Positions 12,174 through 22,026 of a stretch of 64,000 nucleotides of DNA are shown here, piece by piece; within the stretch, counting starts at the first letter, position 1; each line of letters begins with the position of its first letter. The notes beneath the pieces are model-generated. The model had not been told where the DNA came from and did not search any database. It worked only from the letters and a program-made list of their open reading frames with translations. A program made the translations under genes and the position numbers. Source of the stretch: Bimuria novae-zelandiae CBS 107.79 (Eukaryota; Ascomycota; Dothideomycetes; Pleosporales; Didymosphaeriaceae); assembly GCA_010015655.1 (NCBI GenBank), contig ML976657.1, positions 1 to 64,000 on the forward strand. Reading direction: 5' to 3'.

Positions 12174-12814
12174 TGTGGAGGGTCTGCAGGGTTGTGTTAG
12201 TCTTGATGATCAGCCCCAGAGTAGATTTTGCAAAGGCGGAACCTACGGAAATTCCATGTTCCTCAGCGATATTTGAAGGCCGGTCTAGGATAGCGGGACT
12301 GCGCCTCCACGACTAGCTCGAGACAGCTGAAGGTTGAGCACGTTGGCGGACCTCGTATCGGAAGGTTGGGGCAGGACAACCGTAAGTCAGGCGCGGAAGC
12401 GTAGGCAATCACGGGTGGAAACAGAGGAGGGTGTTGAAAGTGGCGACAGCGTACGGCTGCCTTGCTGACCGGTTGTTAAAGGTGTGTTGGAGCACAAGGG
12501 CGGCCCGCAACGATCCAAAAAAAAGCACCAACAGTCTTTCACTGCTCGCACTTGGACCCTTCGCTTGCTCACACCAATCACTTTAGTTTGTCTGCCGCTC
12601 AAAGCAGAATGCTGTGTTCAGCTGCTATTGGAGAGAGCTCCAAGTTCTTTCCCGCAACGCACAATCGATAAGCGGTGCGCAGGAGCTCTTGGGACTGCAC
12701 CGCCACGTGGGGCGTCGTGCCGAGGTTAAGTGAATGTGGGCTAGCCTAAGCGCGGTCCCAAGATCCACCTGGGAGACCGCAGGAATCGCGCACAAAAGCA
12801 CAAAAACGTCACGC

Positions 12815-12820
12815 AAAAAA
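12815..12820 (-). terminator. RNA polymerase III terminator of 5S
   Basis: A run of six T on the minus strand directly follows the 3' end of the 5S sequence, as expected for RNA polymerase III termination. Confidence 0.7.
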
Positions 12821-12938
12821 CATACAACAGCGGGGATTCGCTAATGGTCACCCACTTAACTACTGATCCGCCGGTAGACTGCTTATATATGGCTGAGCGG
12901 ACGGGAAGCCTAGTTCTCAGTCTCCTATGGTCGTATGT
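12821..12938 (-). rRNA. 5S rRNA gene, divergent variant
   Basis: On the minus strand the 118 nt begin ACATACGACCATAGG and end CGCTGTTGTATG, matching the ends and length of fungal 5S rRNA. The core keeps GGCTTCCCGTCCGCTCAGCC, CAGTAGTT and GTGGGTGACCA. It differs from the usual ascomycete 5S by many transitions. Several are paired: AGACTG faces CAGTCT where other fungi have GTGTGG facing CCACAC, and AAGTGG faces CCATT where others have GGGTGG facing CCACC. A six-T terminator follows. Dispersed single 5S genes are normal in filamentous ascomycetes. It is either a functional variant or a mildly RIP-altered copy. Confidence 0.8.
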
Positions 12939-13189
12939 AATAGACACTAGCTCATCCGATATATATATACCACATGTCAAACCAGTAAAGTCTATAATGG
13001 CTACCAGCAATATCTGCTGTCGCCCATGACTCGATTGTACGCACCTGAACGGAATGGGGCAGATGCTTCCGCAAGCATTTCGGAGCACATCTAGGCAGGT
13101 ACACGTGTAACAACCGCGATGTTCGAAGTACCATAGGTGTCTACCTAGGTATAAAAGTTTTACCAATATCAACCTCGGGACCTCAGCGT

Positions 13190-13320
13190 CGCGCAAAGGC
13201 AGGAACACCGCCAGGATCGTTTGAATAACTATTAGGACGCGATATATAGAGCTTACTAAGTAGTAAGAGTGCAGATCTCCCCCTCTACACGTCTCGCCTA
13301 GGGATACTAACAACAACCAT
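13190..13320. repeat. RIP-altered copy of the repeat at 17.5 kb
   Basis: This stretch aligns with 17505-17640 on the same strand. It shares ACACCGCCA, GGTTTGAA-like, AGGACGCGA, AAGCT, GAGAGT-like and ACAACAACCA blocks in the same order. Most differences are C in the 17.5-kb copy changed to T here, for example CCATCAGGACGCGACACAGG against CTATTAGGACGCGATATATA. This looks like RIP acting on one member of a repeat. What the repeat unit is remains unknown. Confidence 0.55.
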
Positions 13321-13371
13321 TACTATAGATCCGCGCACAAAAGCAAAAAGCCTTGCACACACAAACAAACA

Positions 13372-13396
13372 CATACAACAGCAGATATTCTTCGCT
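13372..13396 (-). repeat. 5S rRNA 3'-end fragment
   Basis: The minus strand reads AGCGAAGAATATCTGCTGTTG then TATG, which is the last ~25 nt of 5S rRNA with a few changes. Nothing of the rest of the gene precedes it. It is followed, like the full 5S copy, by CTTTTGTGCGCG. Confidence 0.5.
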
Positions 13397-14369
13397 TTTC
13401 TAATTTCTAGATTGTAACAATGGTGGGACTCGTATATTCGTTGTTTGGTATCTTGAATCCCTTAACATCATTACACCCAGAGCGTAGACTTTCCGGCGTT
13501 CTGTTATGACGTTGACATAATCAAATATTGCGGGCACTATCTAGAGAGTCTGTGCAGATACCGTCGGCGCTTCGTCACGTTGTACATTTTCTACAAATAC
13601 GGGCGCAAGCTACGAGGCATATGCCAAGGTTTTTCGATCTGACACCCCAACATTAAAACCCTTTAACATAATTATTAAAAAAGGTTAAATATATGAAAAA
13701 TTAGATCTGAATCTCCTCTTTTAGCCTTTGAATTTTTATAAATTAATATTTGATATTGCGGTTGTAATGCAGCACTGTTACATTAAAAAAATTTTGGCGT
13801 ATTCCTCACTAAAAACGAGCTCCTCGTAGTCGGGCCGTGGCCAAGCAAGCGGTCACGTCACCCAGCTGAGCTATGAGTAGCACTCACTCGATGCTTGCCG
13901 GACAAGGGCTTCAGCTATACTATTACCAACCACATCAAGATTCTTGATTCTCACCATCTTCTTCCGGATGATAGAGTGCCTCACCAACCGTGGGAGGTGG
14001 TTGCACTCGCAAACATGATTGTCCGTATAGCTGACAGAGAGGTAACGTTTGTCTTGGAACTAAAAGCCTTCGCGAAGTGGTCATCAATTAGCGACCTTGT
14101 CGTGCAGTGAAGCCAGATTGTCTCGCCGCCGCAAAAAGACTTCACTCCGAATTATTACAGCGCAAGTTGACGTGGACAGGTGAAGGGCGTCCACATGAGG
14201 AGATGCTCCGGATCGTTGATGAAGCGGTCTGTCGAGAGTGTATAACTAGATAATTAAAATTCTGTAGAGACGTAAGCATAGTACGTTCCAAGGTTGTCAA
14301 GCGAGGTAATTTACCCATTAACGCAACCTCCCCCCACCTCACCCTAACCCCCGTCCCCGAAACTCTCAT

Positions 14370-14787
14370 GTTGGCAGTATACGCTCATCCAGCGACGACG
14401 TATTTGGGTGTGCGGTCTATTCCGGTCTGTATTTCGACTACGTGTATGACCGCGCCGTGCCCCGCTGGTATGTTACCTCCCTACCCTTTTTTCTGTCTCA
14501 TGCTAATTTTTTTTAGTGTCTGTTCTGCCTATTGCGAGTAACACAAATAAAGAAATAGGCAAGAAATTCCTGTATTGTGAGAATGGGGAGGCGGGTCCAG
14601 CGGCGAAGAAGTTGAATGAGGCTATTAGAGAGGCTATTAGGGGACCTGGGGAGGATAGTTTGGGTGGAGGTGTGAGGTAACGTTCCTGGATGAGGTTGAG
14701 GCTGAAGTTAATGGAAGTGCTATGACTGCCAAGGATGGGGCCGAGGTCAAGGTTGAGGAGTTGCAGGCTGTGGGTGCTGTTCCGTAG
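14370..14787 (+). pseudogene. Possible relic of an unrecognised coding gene
   Basis: Two or three stretches look like exons. VYSGLYFDYVYDRAVPR ends at a GTATGT donor. After a pyrimidine-rich acceptor comes KKFLYCENGEAGPAAKKLNE and onward to a TAA. Past that stop, in another frame, lies DEVEAEVNGSAMTAKDG and a C-terminus ending VGAVP then TAG. No start codon or whole frame can be assembled. I do not recognise the family. It may be the decayed 3' part of a gene. Confidence 0.3.
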
Positions 14788-15135
14788 AGTAGTAGCGTTG
14801 TTAGTTTGTTATGAGCATGATCTCCTCTCGATGTTGCGCCTTCTAGATAGTCAATTCTTTTAGTCTGAGGTTGAAGTGGAAGAGGTTTTGGAGTGAAAGA
14901 GGGAGAGTTGGAAGCTTTGCCATGTCCAAAAGGCAGTCTACTTTGTGAGAACTATGACTTGCTTGTCGATTGCTTATGCTTATTATACATGGTTGTATTT
15001 CTTTATTTGATGTGCCCGACGCAGCTGATCCTGCACGTGCCTTCTCTCAATCTATCTCTCAGGCACACTGCCTGCCTTTGTGTTGACTTGCTGTCGATGG
15101 AGGGAGCTGAGCGGATTGGATTGCTTCTGCTCAGC

Positions 15136-16646
15136 TCAGAACTCGTGAGGACGGTATGCAGTGTATGATGGTGGCTCGGGACTGACTTCACGATGATTGT
15201 CGGCAGCTGGTGGTGGGCGAAGGCGGAGGTGCTCTCTGGTGTTGCCGTTCGGAGAAGAGTCGCGAGATGGTGCGTTCAGAAAAGGGTTAACCGGGGCGGC
15301 AGCAACACGACCTCTGTGACTCTTCGGGACGGGATGCATCTCTTGGTTGTCCTCCAGCTCCGGATCGTCTGCCAAGCGGTGGTGGTGAGCTCCGGTGTGG
15401 CCGAGCTTGCCATTGCACTCGTCGCAGCGACGTTTGCGACAGCAGCAGCAGAGATGGCGAGACAGCCACGAGGGCGGCATCTTGGCGCCCTCGCCATGAA
15501 TGAAGCGACCAGGATGGACAATGTTCCACACGAGAATGGCCAACCACATTGGTGTCGACTCCAGGACGTACAGGACGGGCTCATTACTCGGAAGAGGGTT
15601 GCTTGCACTCAGGCCGGCGGAGAACTCGGCGAGGCGGTAGATGATGCGAATGGTGATAGCCAGCAAGCATACGTAGAGCGCCCAGATCAACCATTTCCAG
15701 CTAGCAATCTTGTCCGGAGTCAAACGTCCGGCTCTTTCCGCCTGAAGCTGATCTCGGTGAAACTTGATGACCAAGCCCAAGAATAGAATAATGAAGCCCT
15801 CCTGCATGCCAATACCGCCCATGTATATGTCCAAGCCCTTCTTTTGTGAATCCGCACTTGCGCCTAGACCGGCCATTCCACCGCCGACGAGCTGAATGAC
15901 GAAGGAAATAATGTCGAGGGTGACGAAGATGAGAGCGAGGATGGAAGGCGAGAAGAACCATACTTTGCGAGTGGGCGAGTAGAAGTGGACGATGCGGGCG
16001 AAGACCATGTATGCGAAGGCGTTGACCCCTGGGAAGAAGATGTTAGAACGAGAAGAGATAGCTGTCTTTTAGCTTGACACTCACAAATGGGAGCTACCAA
16101 GACCAAGATCTGAGCAACAGTTGCAATGCCGGAGGATTGCTGGTTCTTGGAGCCAAGAGCGCGGAAAGCATAGGCACCAGTCTCCCAAAGAGAGGCCATG
16201 ATGATGACCCAGCAGAAGCCATTGCGGTACAGGACTGCTTGACCCAGGTGTGCGATTGTGAGGATGCCAAACAGAATGGAGAAAGCTACTGCCGCGGCGA
16301 AGTTTGGGAAGTACACCCACAGCGCATTGCATGCATCCGCAGGAACGTAGCCATCGAGACCGGGAGTTGCGTATGAGCTGAAGCCAGGCGTGCAGGTCTG
16401 GGGTGGGAGGTCGAGTGAGAGAGATGGTATGGACGGCTCTGCGACTGACACCGTAGGGAGGTTTAATGAGAGAGGCGGAATACTTGGATCGAAGTTGTCA
16501 CCGCGGCGAGAAGGCGGAGCGGTGGCAAAAGGCGGCGAGGTGATAACAGCTCGAGCGGAAAGTGCTGGAGAGGGGGTGGGGGTGGGTGAAGCGGCGGAGA
16601 GAAGGGGCAGCAGCAAGACGCTTAGGAGTGGAAGTGAGAATCTCAT
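15136..16646 (-). CDS. RTA1-like seven-transmembrane protein
   Basis: Two exons, 16646-16085 and 16028-15136, give 484 residues. The join reads LVLVAPI-W-VNAFAYMVFARIVHFYSP, the conserved RTA1 core. An N-terminal signal peptide (MRFSLPLLSVLLLPLLSA) precedes a Pro/Ser-rich extracellular segment, then about seven hydrophobic helices. A cytoplasmic tail carries a cysteine cluster, RHLCCCCRKRRCDECNGK, and ends in a Pro-rich stretch. RTA1-family proteins in yeast (Rta1, Rsb1) confer resistance to toxic sterol inhibitors or move sphingoid bases. The extended Cys-rich tail is unusual and could be palmitoylated or bind metal; that is inference. Confidence 0.88.
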
Positions 16647-17725
16647 CGCATGAGCGGCGCAGCAAGCAAACTTGAATGTGTGTGTGGTGTAGGTGAGCTG
16701 ATGTGGGATTCGATTTTTCTATATGAAGAGAAAAGGAAGTTGTTGATACAAACGTGGACAGTGCTGTTTTGGTTGTCGTGGACGGCGAGGCTGAGTGCGA
16801 GACATCTCGCACGACTCTGGAGTCTCCTCTAGGCGCGATATAATTTAACGTGCGGTTAGATGTTAAAAGACGTATAGAAGAAGTAATTCTTACTAGCACG
16901 CGTCGGTTAATCTCCTAATCGGGTCGCTGAGACATGTACTGTATGTAGTGATGGGGCGGAAGTGGCTTGCATGGCGTGTAAACCATCATTGGCTCTTATA
17001 ACCTTAAAAGTACGCATGTACGCTGTAAGTTGATGTTTATTGCTATAGAGTCACTTGGAACCAGCTGAAATCGTGCGCGAGAGATGGCAACGAGTGATGA
17101 GGTTTATACCGTGCAGGCGTGGCTTGCATACGCTTGCCCGAAGGCAGACCAGATGAAATTTTGATCAGTTCGGTGGTGAAGCACGTTGACTGTAGAGCCC
17201 GTTAATGAAGCTGCATCCAGCACTACCCGTTGTATGAGCAATCTTCCCAACCAACTTGAAACAAGCGAGGCTTGGCATGGCCGGCCCGTCATTTTTTGGG
17301 AAAATAAACGATGTCAACTAGCCCTATTAGGCAATTAACCTTTAGCGTTCTTTTACCCAGCCGCACATGAGCATGATGCTGCTCCTCCTCCTGATAATTA
17401 GAGCACCACACACTCATCAGCGCAGGGGACAGGTTCCAGAACAATGTAACCAAACGCTGACCGCATGGCCATTGCTAATTGCATGGCATGAGCAGCTTCG
17501 CACAAAAGCAGCAGCACCGCCAACAGGGTTTGAACGACCATCAGGACGCGACACAGGAAGCTCACCAAGTTGCGAGAGTCCGTATCCTCACTTCTACCCA
17601 CCCATCCAGGGAAACTGACAACAACCACAACCTCCTGCTTGTCCCACGCCCACGCTCTTCTGCCCAAATAATTCACACACCCCCAACGCAACTTCCCCAC
17701 CAATTTTCCTTCCGCACATACCTTC
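16647..17725. other. Intergenic region upstream of RTA1 gene
   Basis: About 1.1 kb without a convincing gene. It holds the RTA1 promoter, and at 17505-17640 the better-preserved copy of the repeat seen at 13190-13320. A minus-strand open frame (17398-17754) has a hydrophobic stretch but crosses that repeat and the end of the next gene, so I do not call it. Confidence 0.45.
17505..17640. repeat. Less mutated copy of the 13.2-kb repeat
   Basis: This is the C-rich partner of the segment at 13190-13320, retaining C where the other copy has T. CGCACAAAAGCA at its left end also resembles the motif found beside both 5S ends. Confidence 0.5.
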
Positions 17726-18004
17726 CTAACTCCCGGTCCTTCCACTTCTTCCACACTGGCACTCCCGATTCCTGTAAAACTCCCCCGTCAGCCACCGCCG
17801 CGCCTCCGTCCTGCGTCCCCCATGTGCGCTCGGCTCATTGATGTCATCTTCCTCCAGCCGAATGTTGCTCAATCCGGAATGCCGAAAGATGAAGAGAATG
17901 CCGAGGATCACGAGAAACATGAGGATGACCATGCACAGAATGATTAGGACCGTGAGGTAAGCGTCGAGGACCATGGGCGGCGGGTCTGGCGGTGGTGGAG
18001 GCAT
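17726..18004 (-). CDS. Small single-pass membrane protein (92 aa)
   Basis: A 92-residue frame starts MPPPPPDPPPMVLDAYL and has one strong transmembrane helix, VLIILCMVILMFLVILGIL. A polar, Arg-rich tail follows (LEEDDINEPSAHGGRRTEARR). Arg/His right after the helix suggests the tail is cytosolic. The frame is open upstream to 18214, but the ATG at 18004 gives a compact membrane peptide. I do not recognise a family. It resembles in architecture the peptides at 30035 and 45951. Confidence 0.55.
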   Translation of the reverse strand: MPPPPPDPPPMVLDAYLTVLIILCMVILMFLVILGILFIFRHSGLSNIRLEEDDINEPSAHGGRRTEARRWLTGEFYRNRECQCGRSGRTGS

Positions 18005-18514
18005 CTTATGGAGAATTTGAAATTTGAATTGTGTGGTTGTGAGTGTTAGGTTGGAGTGGCGTGTGGTGAGGTGCTCGTCCGGCGCAGGCCTGGAAAGGTT
18101 CTTGATGACGATGAAGGAGGACCTCGTCTGGTGCCCGCGAGGCGCTTGGTTGCGATTGAGCCGAGAATGTGAGAATTGGGTTGGAAGCATGTAGGAAAGA
18201 TGCAGGGCGCGCACGGTGAGTGGAAAGTTTATGTACTGCTAGTTTGGGCTGGTGTCAGGCATAGTGTGGGTCGGATTCAGGCAGCAAAGGGGTGTGCTTG
18301 AGGTCTGTACGACGCGTGGCGGTCAACGAGCCAATGGAATGAGAAGAAGCAGTTCAATACTGAGTTACACTTTCGTAAACTGACTAATTAATTGCAGAGA
18401 ACCGGCCATGTACAACCCTACAGATTCTCCAATTCGTTGACCTCGCAAGAACCTGCTAATCCTTCTTCCATTCCCCGGTTGCAAAGTCAAGTATTTTGCA
18501 CATGTGCCTCTCCT

Positions 18515-18781
18515 CTAGACACCGTAAACCTCACCTGGTACCACTTTCTTGCGATCGTTCAGGCTGGAGCCAGCATGACAGACCATGCCAATGAGCACTA
18601 CTATGCTGCCACCTAGCGCTGCGGCCCCGGCTAGCTTGATGATCATATCGAGTATGTGTGGTGGGTTCGCGAGGATGGTCCAGAGGAGGGCGTCAGCGAT
18701 AAAGAAGAGCTAGGACAGGGAGTGTAGAGCGAGTATAGGGATGGTCCAGGCGTAGAACTCATTCGGGCCAAGCGCCGTCAT
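18515..18781 (-). pseudogene. Small two-helix membrane protein with internal TAG
   Basis: A minus-strand frame starts MTALGPNEFYAWTIPILALH and runs 88 codons to TAG at 18515-18517. It is broken only by TAG at 18710-18712. After that stop come LFFIADALLWTIL and, further on, AAALGGSIVVLIGMVC, both hydrophobic helices. The codon could derive from CAG or TGG by one RIP-type change. It may be a recently inactivated gene or chance; the long hydrophobic pattern favours a former gene. A possible intron donor, CAG-GTGAGG, lies near the end. Confidence 0.4.
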
Positions 18782-19276
18782 GATGGCTACGTGGGATGTC
18801 GGAGTTTGACGTCAATGGTGGGTTGCGAGCGAGAGGGCGTGTGCAGAGTGGCGTCTGGGGTGTGAGGGTGTGCAGAGTAGGCGTGCACAGAGAGTATATA
18901 TAGTACCAAGGGAAGTGTGTAGTGGGGCAAAGTGAAAGTAGTGTGCACCAGCTTAGTCCTTGAGGGGTCCTAGCGCGCATTTCGAAATTACAAGTCAGTT
19001 GAATACAAGTGTGTGGGCGGTAGCACCTAAGTTGAACTCTAAGCGTCAGTATTACGGGGAACAGCCTCAACAATGCGAACTCCACATGTTTCAAAGGCCC
19101 CTTTTTTTGCAGATTTGTTTGATGCTAAAATTCTATCCAATTCTCGAGACCCAATATGATCAAAACGGAAAATGACGGCCACCATGTCTCAGATAACCAG
19201 ACATACGTACTCTGCGCCATTCTAACCATCACCCCAGTCTTCGCGCTCTGTCTCACTGCTTTTACCTACCCTAAGT
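18782..19276. other. Spacer, no gene seen
   Basis: This 495-bp gap contains the 5' side of the small membrane pseudogene and the 3' side of the next membrane gene. No motif stands out. Confidence 0.4.
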
Positions 19277-20395
19277 CTAGGTCCAGGTACTACCATAGTC
19301 GGACTTCTCACCAGTCTCCAAGCCATCATATTCCATCTCGTCGTCCGCGCCAGTTTTGGTCTCTGCCAAGCAGACAGCAACCAAGAAGTAACCGCAGGAG
19401 ACTATACCAGAAACTGCTACAGCCACACCTCCCATCTGGAAATACTTCCTGGCGTTATCTTTCCAGGGCATCGAGGATACTTGGTAAAGGCCAACGGCAT
19501 GCGCGGTACCAAAGATCAGAGCGATCAAAATCCAGAACCATCGCGGGGTCACGGATGGATAGCCATTGGAGAAGCACATTGGCGAGTTCATGTATGCGAT
19601 GAAGCTCTTGAATGACTCCTTGCGCACCTGTGCCTTTAGTTCCAGGGCACAGACTCCAACCAGGTTCACGGAGAAGCACATGGTCCACCCGAACAGGGCA
19701 CCCGCTTGCGGCGCCAACAAAAAAGTGCGTACCGTAGGGAAAGCGGCCGGATCACGTACGGCTTCGAGGAATGCAGTAGAGACGACGAATAGCATGAAGC
19801 CGAGTATTGGTGTGACAACGAGGTCGAAGAGGAGAGCTAATCGTCGAGCAAGGTTGCGCTGCGTGAAATACGGCAGCGAGACTCCTTGATCCTTTTGGAG
19901 CACCACATCTTCAACCTGAACTTCCTTGTCCAGATAGTGTGGTACCAGAGCAAACGAGGTGCGGGATTCTTTCCAAGCGAAGCATGCCATGATTTGTGCA
20001 ACCGTGAAGAAGATTCCAGCCAAGATGAACGTGGTCAGCAAATCCAAGGCCAACATACAGAAGAAGAGCTCAAAGCTCGGCCCGGTAGTCATAGTGCTTG
20101 GATCCTCGTAGTAATTCCGGGTGAGCTCAATGGAGTGCATGAGTATGGTGTGGAAGATTAAGCACAGCCCTGTCACGAGGAGGACACCCACCATGAAGTA
20201 TGCGGAACGACGACCAACGTGGGACAAAGTGCCACCCTCACGAGGAGAAAGATACACCATGTGGGTCGGAAGTCGAGCGTTTGTTTTCGGTTTGAACGTT
20301 AGTTGCCTTGATAATTCTCTCCAGAAGCTTGTGCGGGAGGGTTGGTTTAGGCGCAGCGGTGAAGTGCGAGTGAGCGGGCATGTGGAGGGAAGCAT
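19277..20395 (-). CDS. Multi-pass membrane protein, unknown function
   Basis: A single open frame of 372 residues with about seven hydrophobic helices, for example AYFMVGVLLVTGLCLIFHTI, ALDLLTTFILAGIFFTVAQI, LFDLVVTPILGFMLFVVST and WFWILIALIFGTAHAVGLY. The C-terminus is acidic and probably cytosolic (TGADDEMEYDGLETGEKS). A second in-frame ATG at 20260 (MVYLSPREGG) would drop the Ser/Arg-rich N-terminus. I do not recognise the family. The neighbours, a lyase and small membrane proteins, do not suggest a role. Confidence 0.65.
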   Translation of the reverse strand: MLPSTCPLTRTSPLRLNQPSRTSFWRELSRQLTFKPKTNARLPTHMVYLSPREGGTLSHVGRRSAYFMVGVLLVTGLCLIFHTILMHSIELTRNYYEDPSTMTTGPSFELFFCMLALDLLTTFILAGIFFTVAQIMACFAWKESRTSFALVPHYLDKEVQVEDVVLQKDQGVSLPYFTQRNLARRLALLFDLVVTPILGFMLFVVSTAFLEAVRDPAAFPTVRTFLLAPQAGALFGWTMCFSVNLVGVCALELKAQVRKESFKSFIAYMNSPMCFSNGYPSVTPRWFWILIALIFGTAHAVGLYQVSSMPWKDNARKYFQMGGVAVAVSGIVSCGYFLVAVCLAETKTGADDEMEYDGLETGEKSDYGSTWT

Positions 20396-20572
20396 TCATG
20401 ATATGGCCGGAGTGAAGTATGTGGCGTTAGAATCCCTGTGGCTCGAGGTTTATCTCGGATCATGTATATTTTGCTCTGGTTTCAGTATAAGAGAGACCCT
20501 AGCACTCTGAGTAAAGTTCAACGAAGTAAAGACAAGGTCCTTGTGCCAGTGAAAAATGTGCGAGCTCTGTTT

Positions 20573-21707
20573 TCACTCACTTGGGATGGGATAGTCACGC
20601 GCTCCCTCTGTGCTAAAGAGCACGACGACCGAATCCTGCCCCAATCCCAGCATCTTTTCGTTGACCAGCTTCATCAGTGCACTCAGTGGTGCCGCTCCAC
20701 AAGGACCGACTTTCACGGCGTGACCCAGCAAATGCTGCAGATCGTGATGCATCTCTAGATCCGTCACCACAACACTCGCATCTACGCCCTTCTGTAGAAC
20801 GTCCCACGCCGTATACGATACCGTGCCGCAATTCATACCATTCATGATGCTGCTGCCAGTCATAATAGGCGTGATCTTCCCAGCTTCAAGACTGGCTTTC
20901 AAGCAAGCTGCGGTATCTGGTTCCACTGCTACAACGAACGCGGACGGTGAGGCATACTTGTAGTGCATCGCTACAGCCTGAGCCCAAGATCCGACACCGA
21001 CTGAGGCCACGGCGTGAGTTGCGGGACCTATGCCACGGTCTCGGAGCTGTTGGTCGGTTTCTGTAAGCATGGTTGAATACCCTTCTACTACCCACTTCAC
21101 TCTGTCAGCACAGTAATGTCTAAGATGGCGTGCAACATACCTGAGGAATCTCCTCGTAGCCCTGCCACGAAGTGTCCATCATTAAGATGCTCTCCGGCGC
21201 CTCAGATTCCCTGCGAGCTACCAAGATTGCTTGATCGTAGTCCCCGTCAACAACCACCACTTTCGCTCGCTCACTCGCAATCTTGTCTTGTGTAGGCTCG
21301 TCCATGGTATTCGGCACAAACACAGTGACGGGTATTTGCATGTACTTTGACATTCTCGCGACAGCCCTGCCCCAATTTCCGGCCGTACATGTGATTATCC
21401 GAATACCAGCTTTTCGAGCAACCACCCCGAGCACTTCGACAGATGAGTCAAGCGGGAGGTTACACTTCGCCGCCACTGCTCTGTGTGTTGCCCAGGAAGC
21501 ACCGAGGATCTTGAATGCTGGCAAACCGAATCTGTTAGATTCATCTTTGAGGAGGACGTGACCTACTCCCAGCTCTTTTGCTAGCTCCGGTAAGGAGTGC
21601 AGGGGAGTGATGTTGTAGTCCGAGAGGCGTCGGTGGAAGGAAGCGACTTCTGGGTTGCCGGTTCGGCCATCGTACTTCCAGGAAGCGGCTGAAGAGTTGA
21701 GAAACAT
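20573..21707 (-). CDS. Diaminopropionate ammonia-lyase-like PLP enzyme
   Basis: Two exons, 21707-21141 and 21094-20573, give 362 residues. The PLP-lysine region LLKDESNRFGLPAFKILGAS and the motifs CTAGNWGRAVARM, DTSWQGYEEIPQ-WVVEGY and ASVGVGSWAQAV are those of fold-type II lyases close to bacterial diaminopropionate ammonia-lyase. That enzyme turns 2,3-diaminopropionate into pyruvate and ammonia. Fungal homologues may use other amino acids such as serine or threonine, so the substrate is uncertain. The intron stays in frame only with a 3' splice site ending GAAG at 21095; the CAG at 21103 and the GAG at 21101 do not. The gene is divergent from the EI24-like gene. Confidence 0.85.
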
Positions 21708-22026
21708 CGTCTTAGTAGCAGGGAATCGTCTTTTAAATGAATCCTAGGGTGAGTCAAGTCACGGCACGAGCTTACGTCCGAACTGTGACAAGACGGGTAG
21801 AATTGTTATGCGTGTGGTCTTTGATATCAAAAAGAAGACATTGATTCATCCGACATTGAATGACTCTGACATTGACAACTTCATGGTGCCGAGTATGTCA
21901 GCTTCAACATTCACTCTCCGTCGGAATGAAGCGGCGTTGGCCCAAGCTTCGACGCTAATGTCGTCATTGGACGTGTGGTATCCCTACAGCTGCAGCCTGT
22001 ACAGCAACTTGCAGACACCATTCAAC
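21708..22026. promoter_or_regulatory. Divergent promoter, lyase and EI24-like gene
   Basis: These 319 bp lie between two divergent start codons and must carry both promoters. No clear binding site is recognisable. Confidence 0.45.

Larger units (their letters stand above)
12174..14369. other. Accessory intergenic interval with repeats and 5S
   Basis: This 2.2-kb interval has no convincing protein gene. It holds a 5S rRNA gene, a second short 5S 3' fragment and a repeat shared with 17.5 kb. AT-rich sequence at 13630-13800 looks RIP-altered. The motif CGCGCACAAAAGCA occurs at 12787-12800 and again at 13332-13345, each time just downstream of a 5S end on the minus strand. Open frames on the minus strand (about 12741-13316) cross the 5S gene and are not believable as protein. 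Confidence 0.55.

Noticed and set aside
12741..13316. 191-codon minus-strand frame with hydrophobic stretch
   Set aside because: It runs through the 5S rRNA gene and the RIP-altered repeat, so it is most likely fortuitous.
13830..13890. tRNA-like sequence on the minus strand (TAGCTCAGCTGG followed by GGCCCGACTAC and a T-run)
   Set aside because: It has an A-box-like motif, but the B-box-like motif is poor, the anticodon loop has the wrong size and no acceptor stem forms.
15193..15786. 197-codon plus-strand frame
   Set aside because: It is antisense to the RTA1 gene exon 2, which has clear family motifs.
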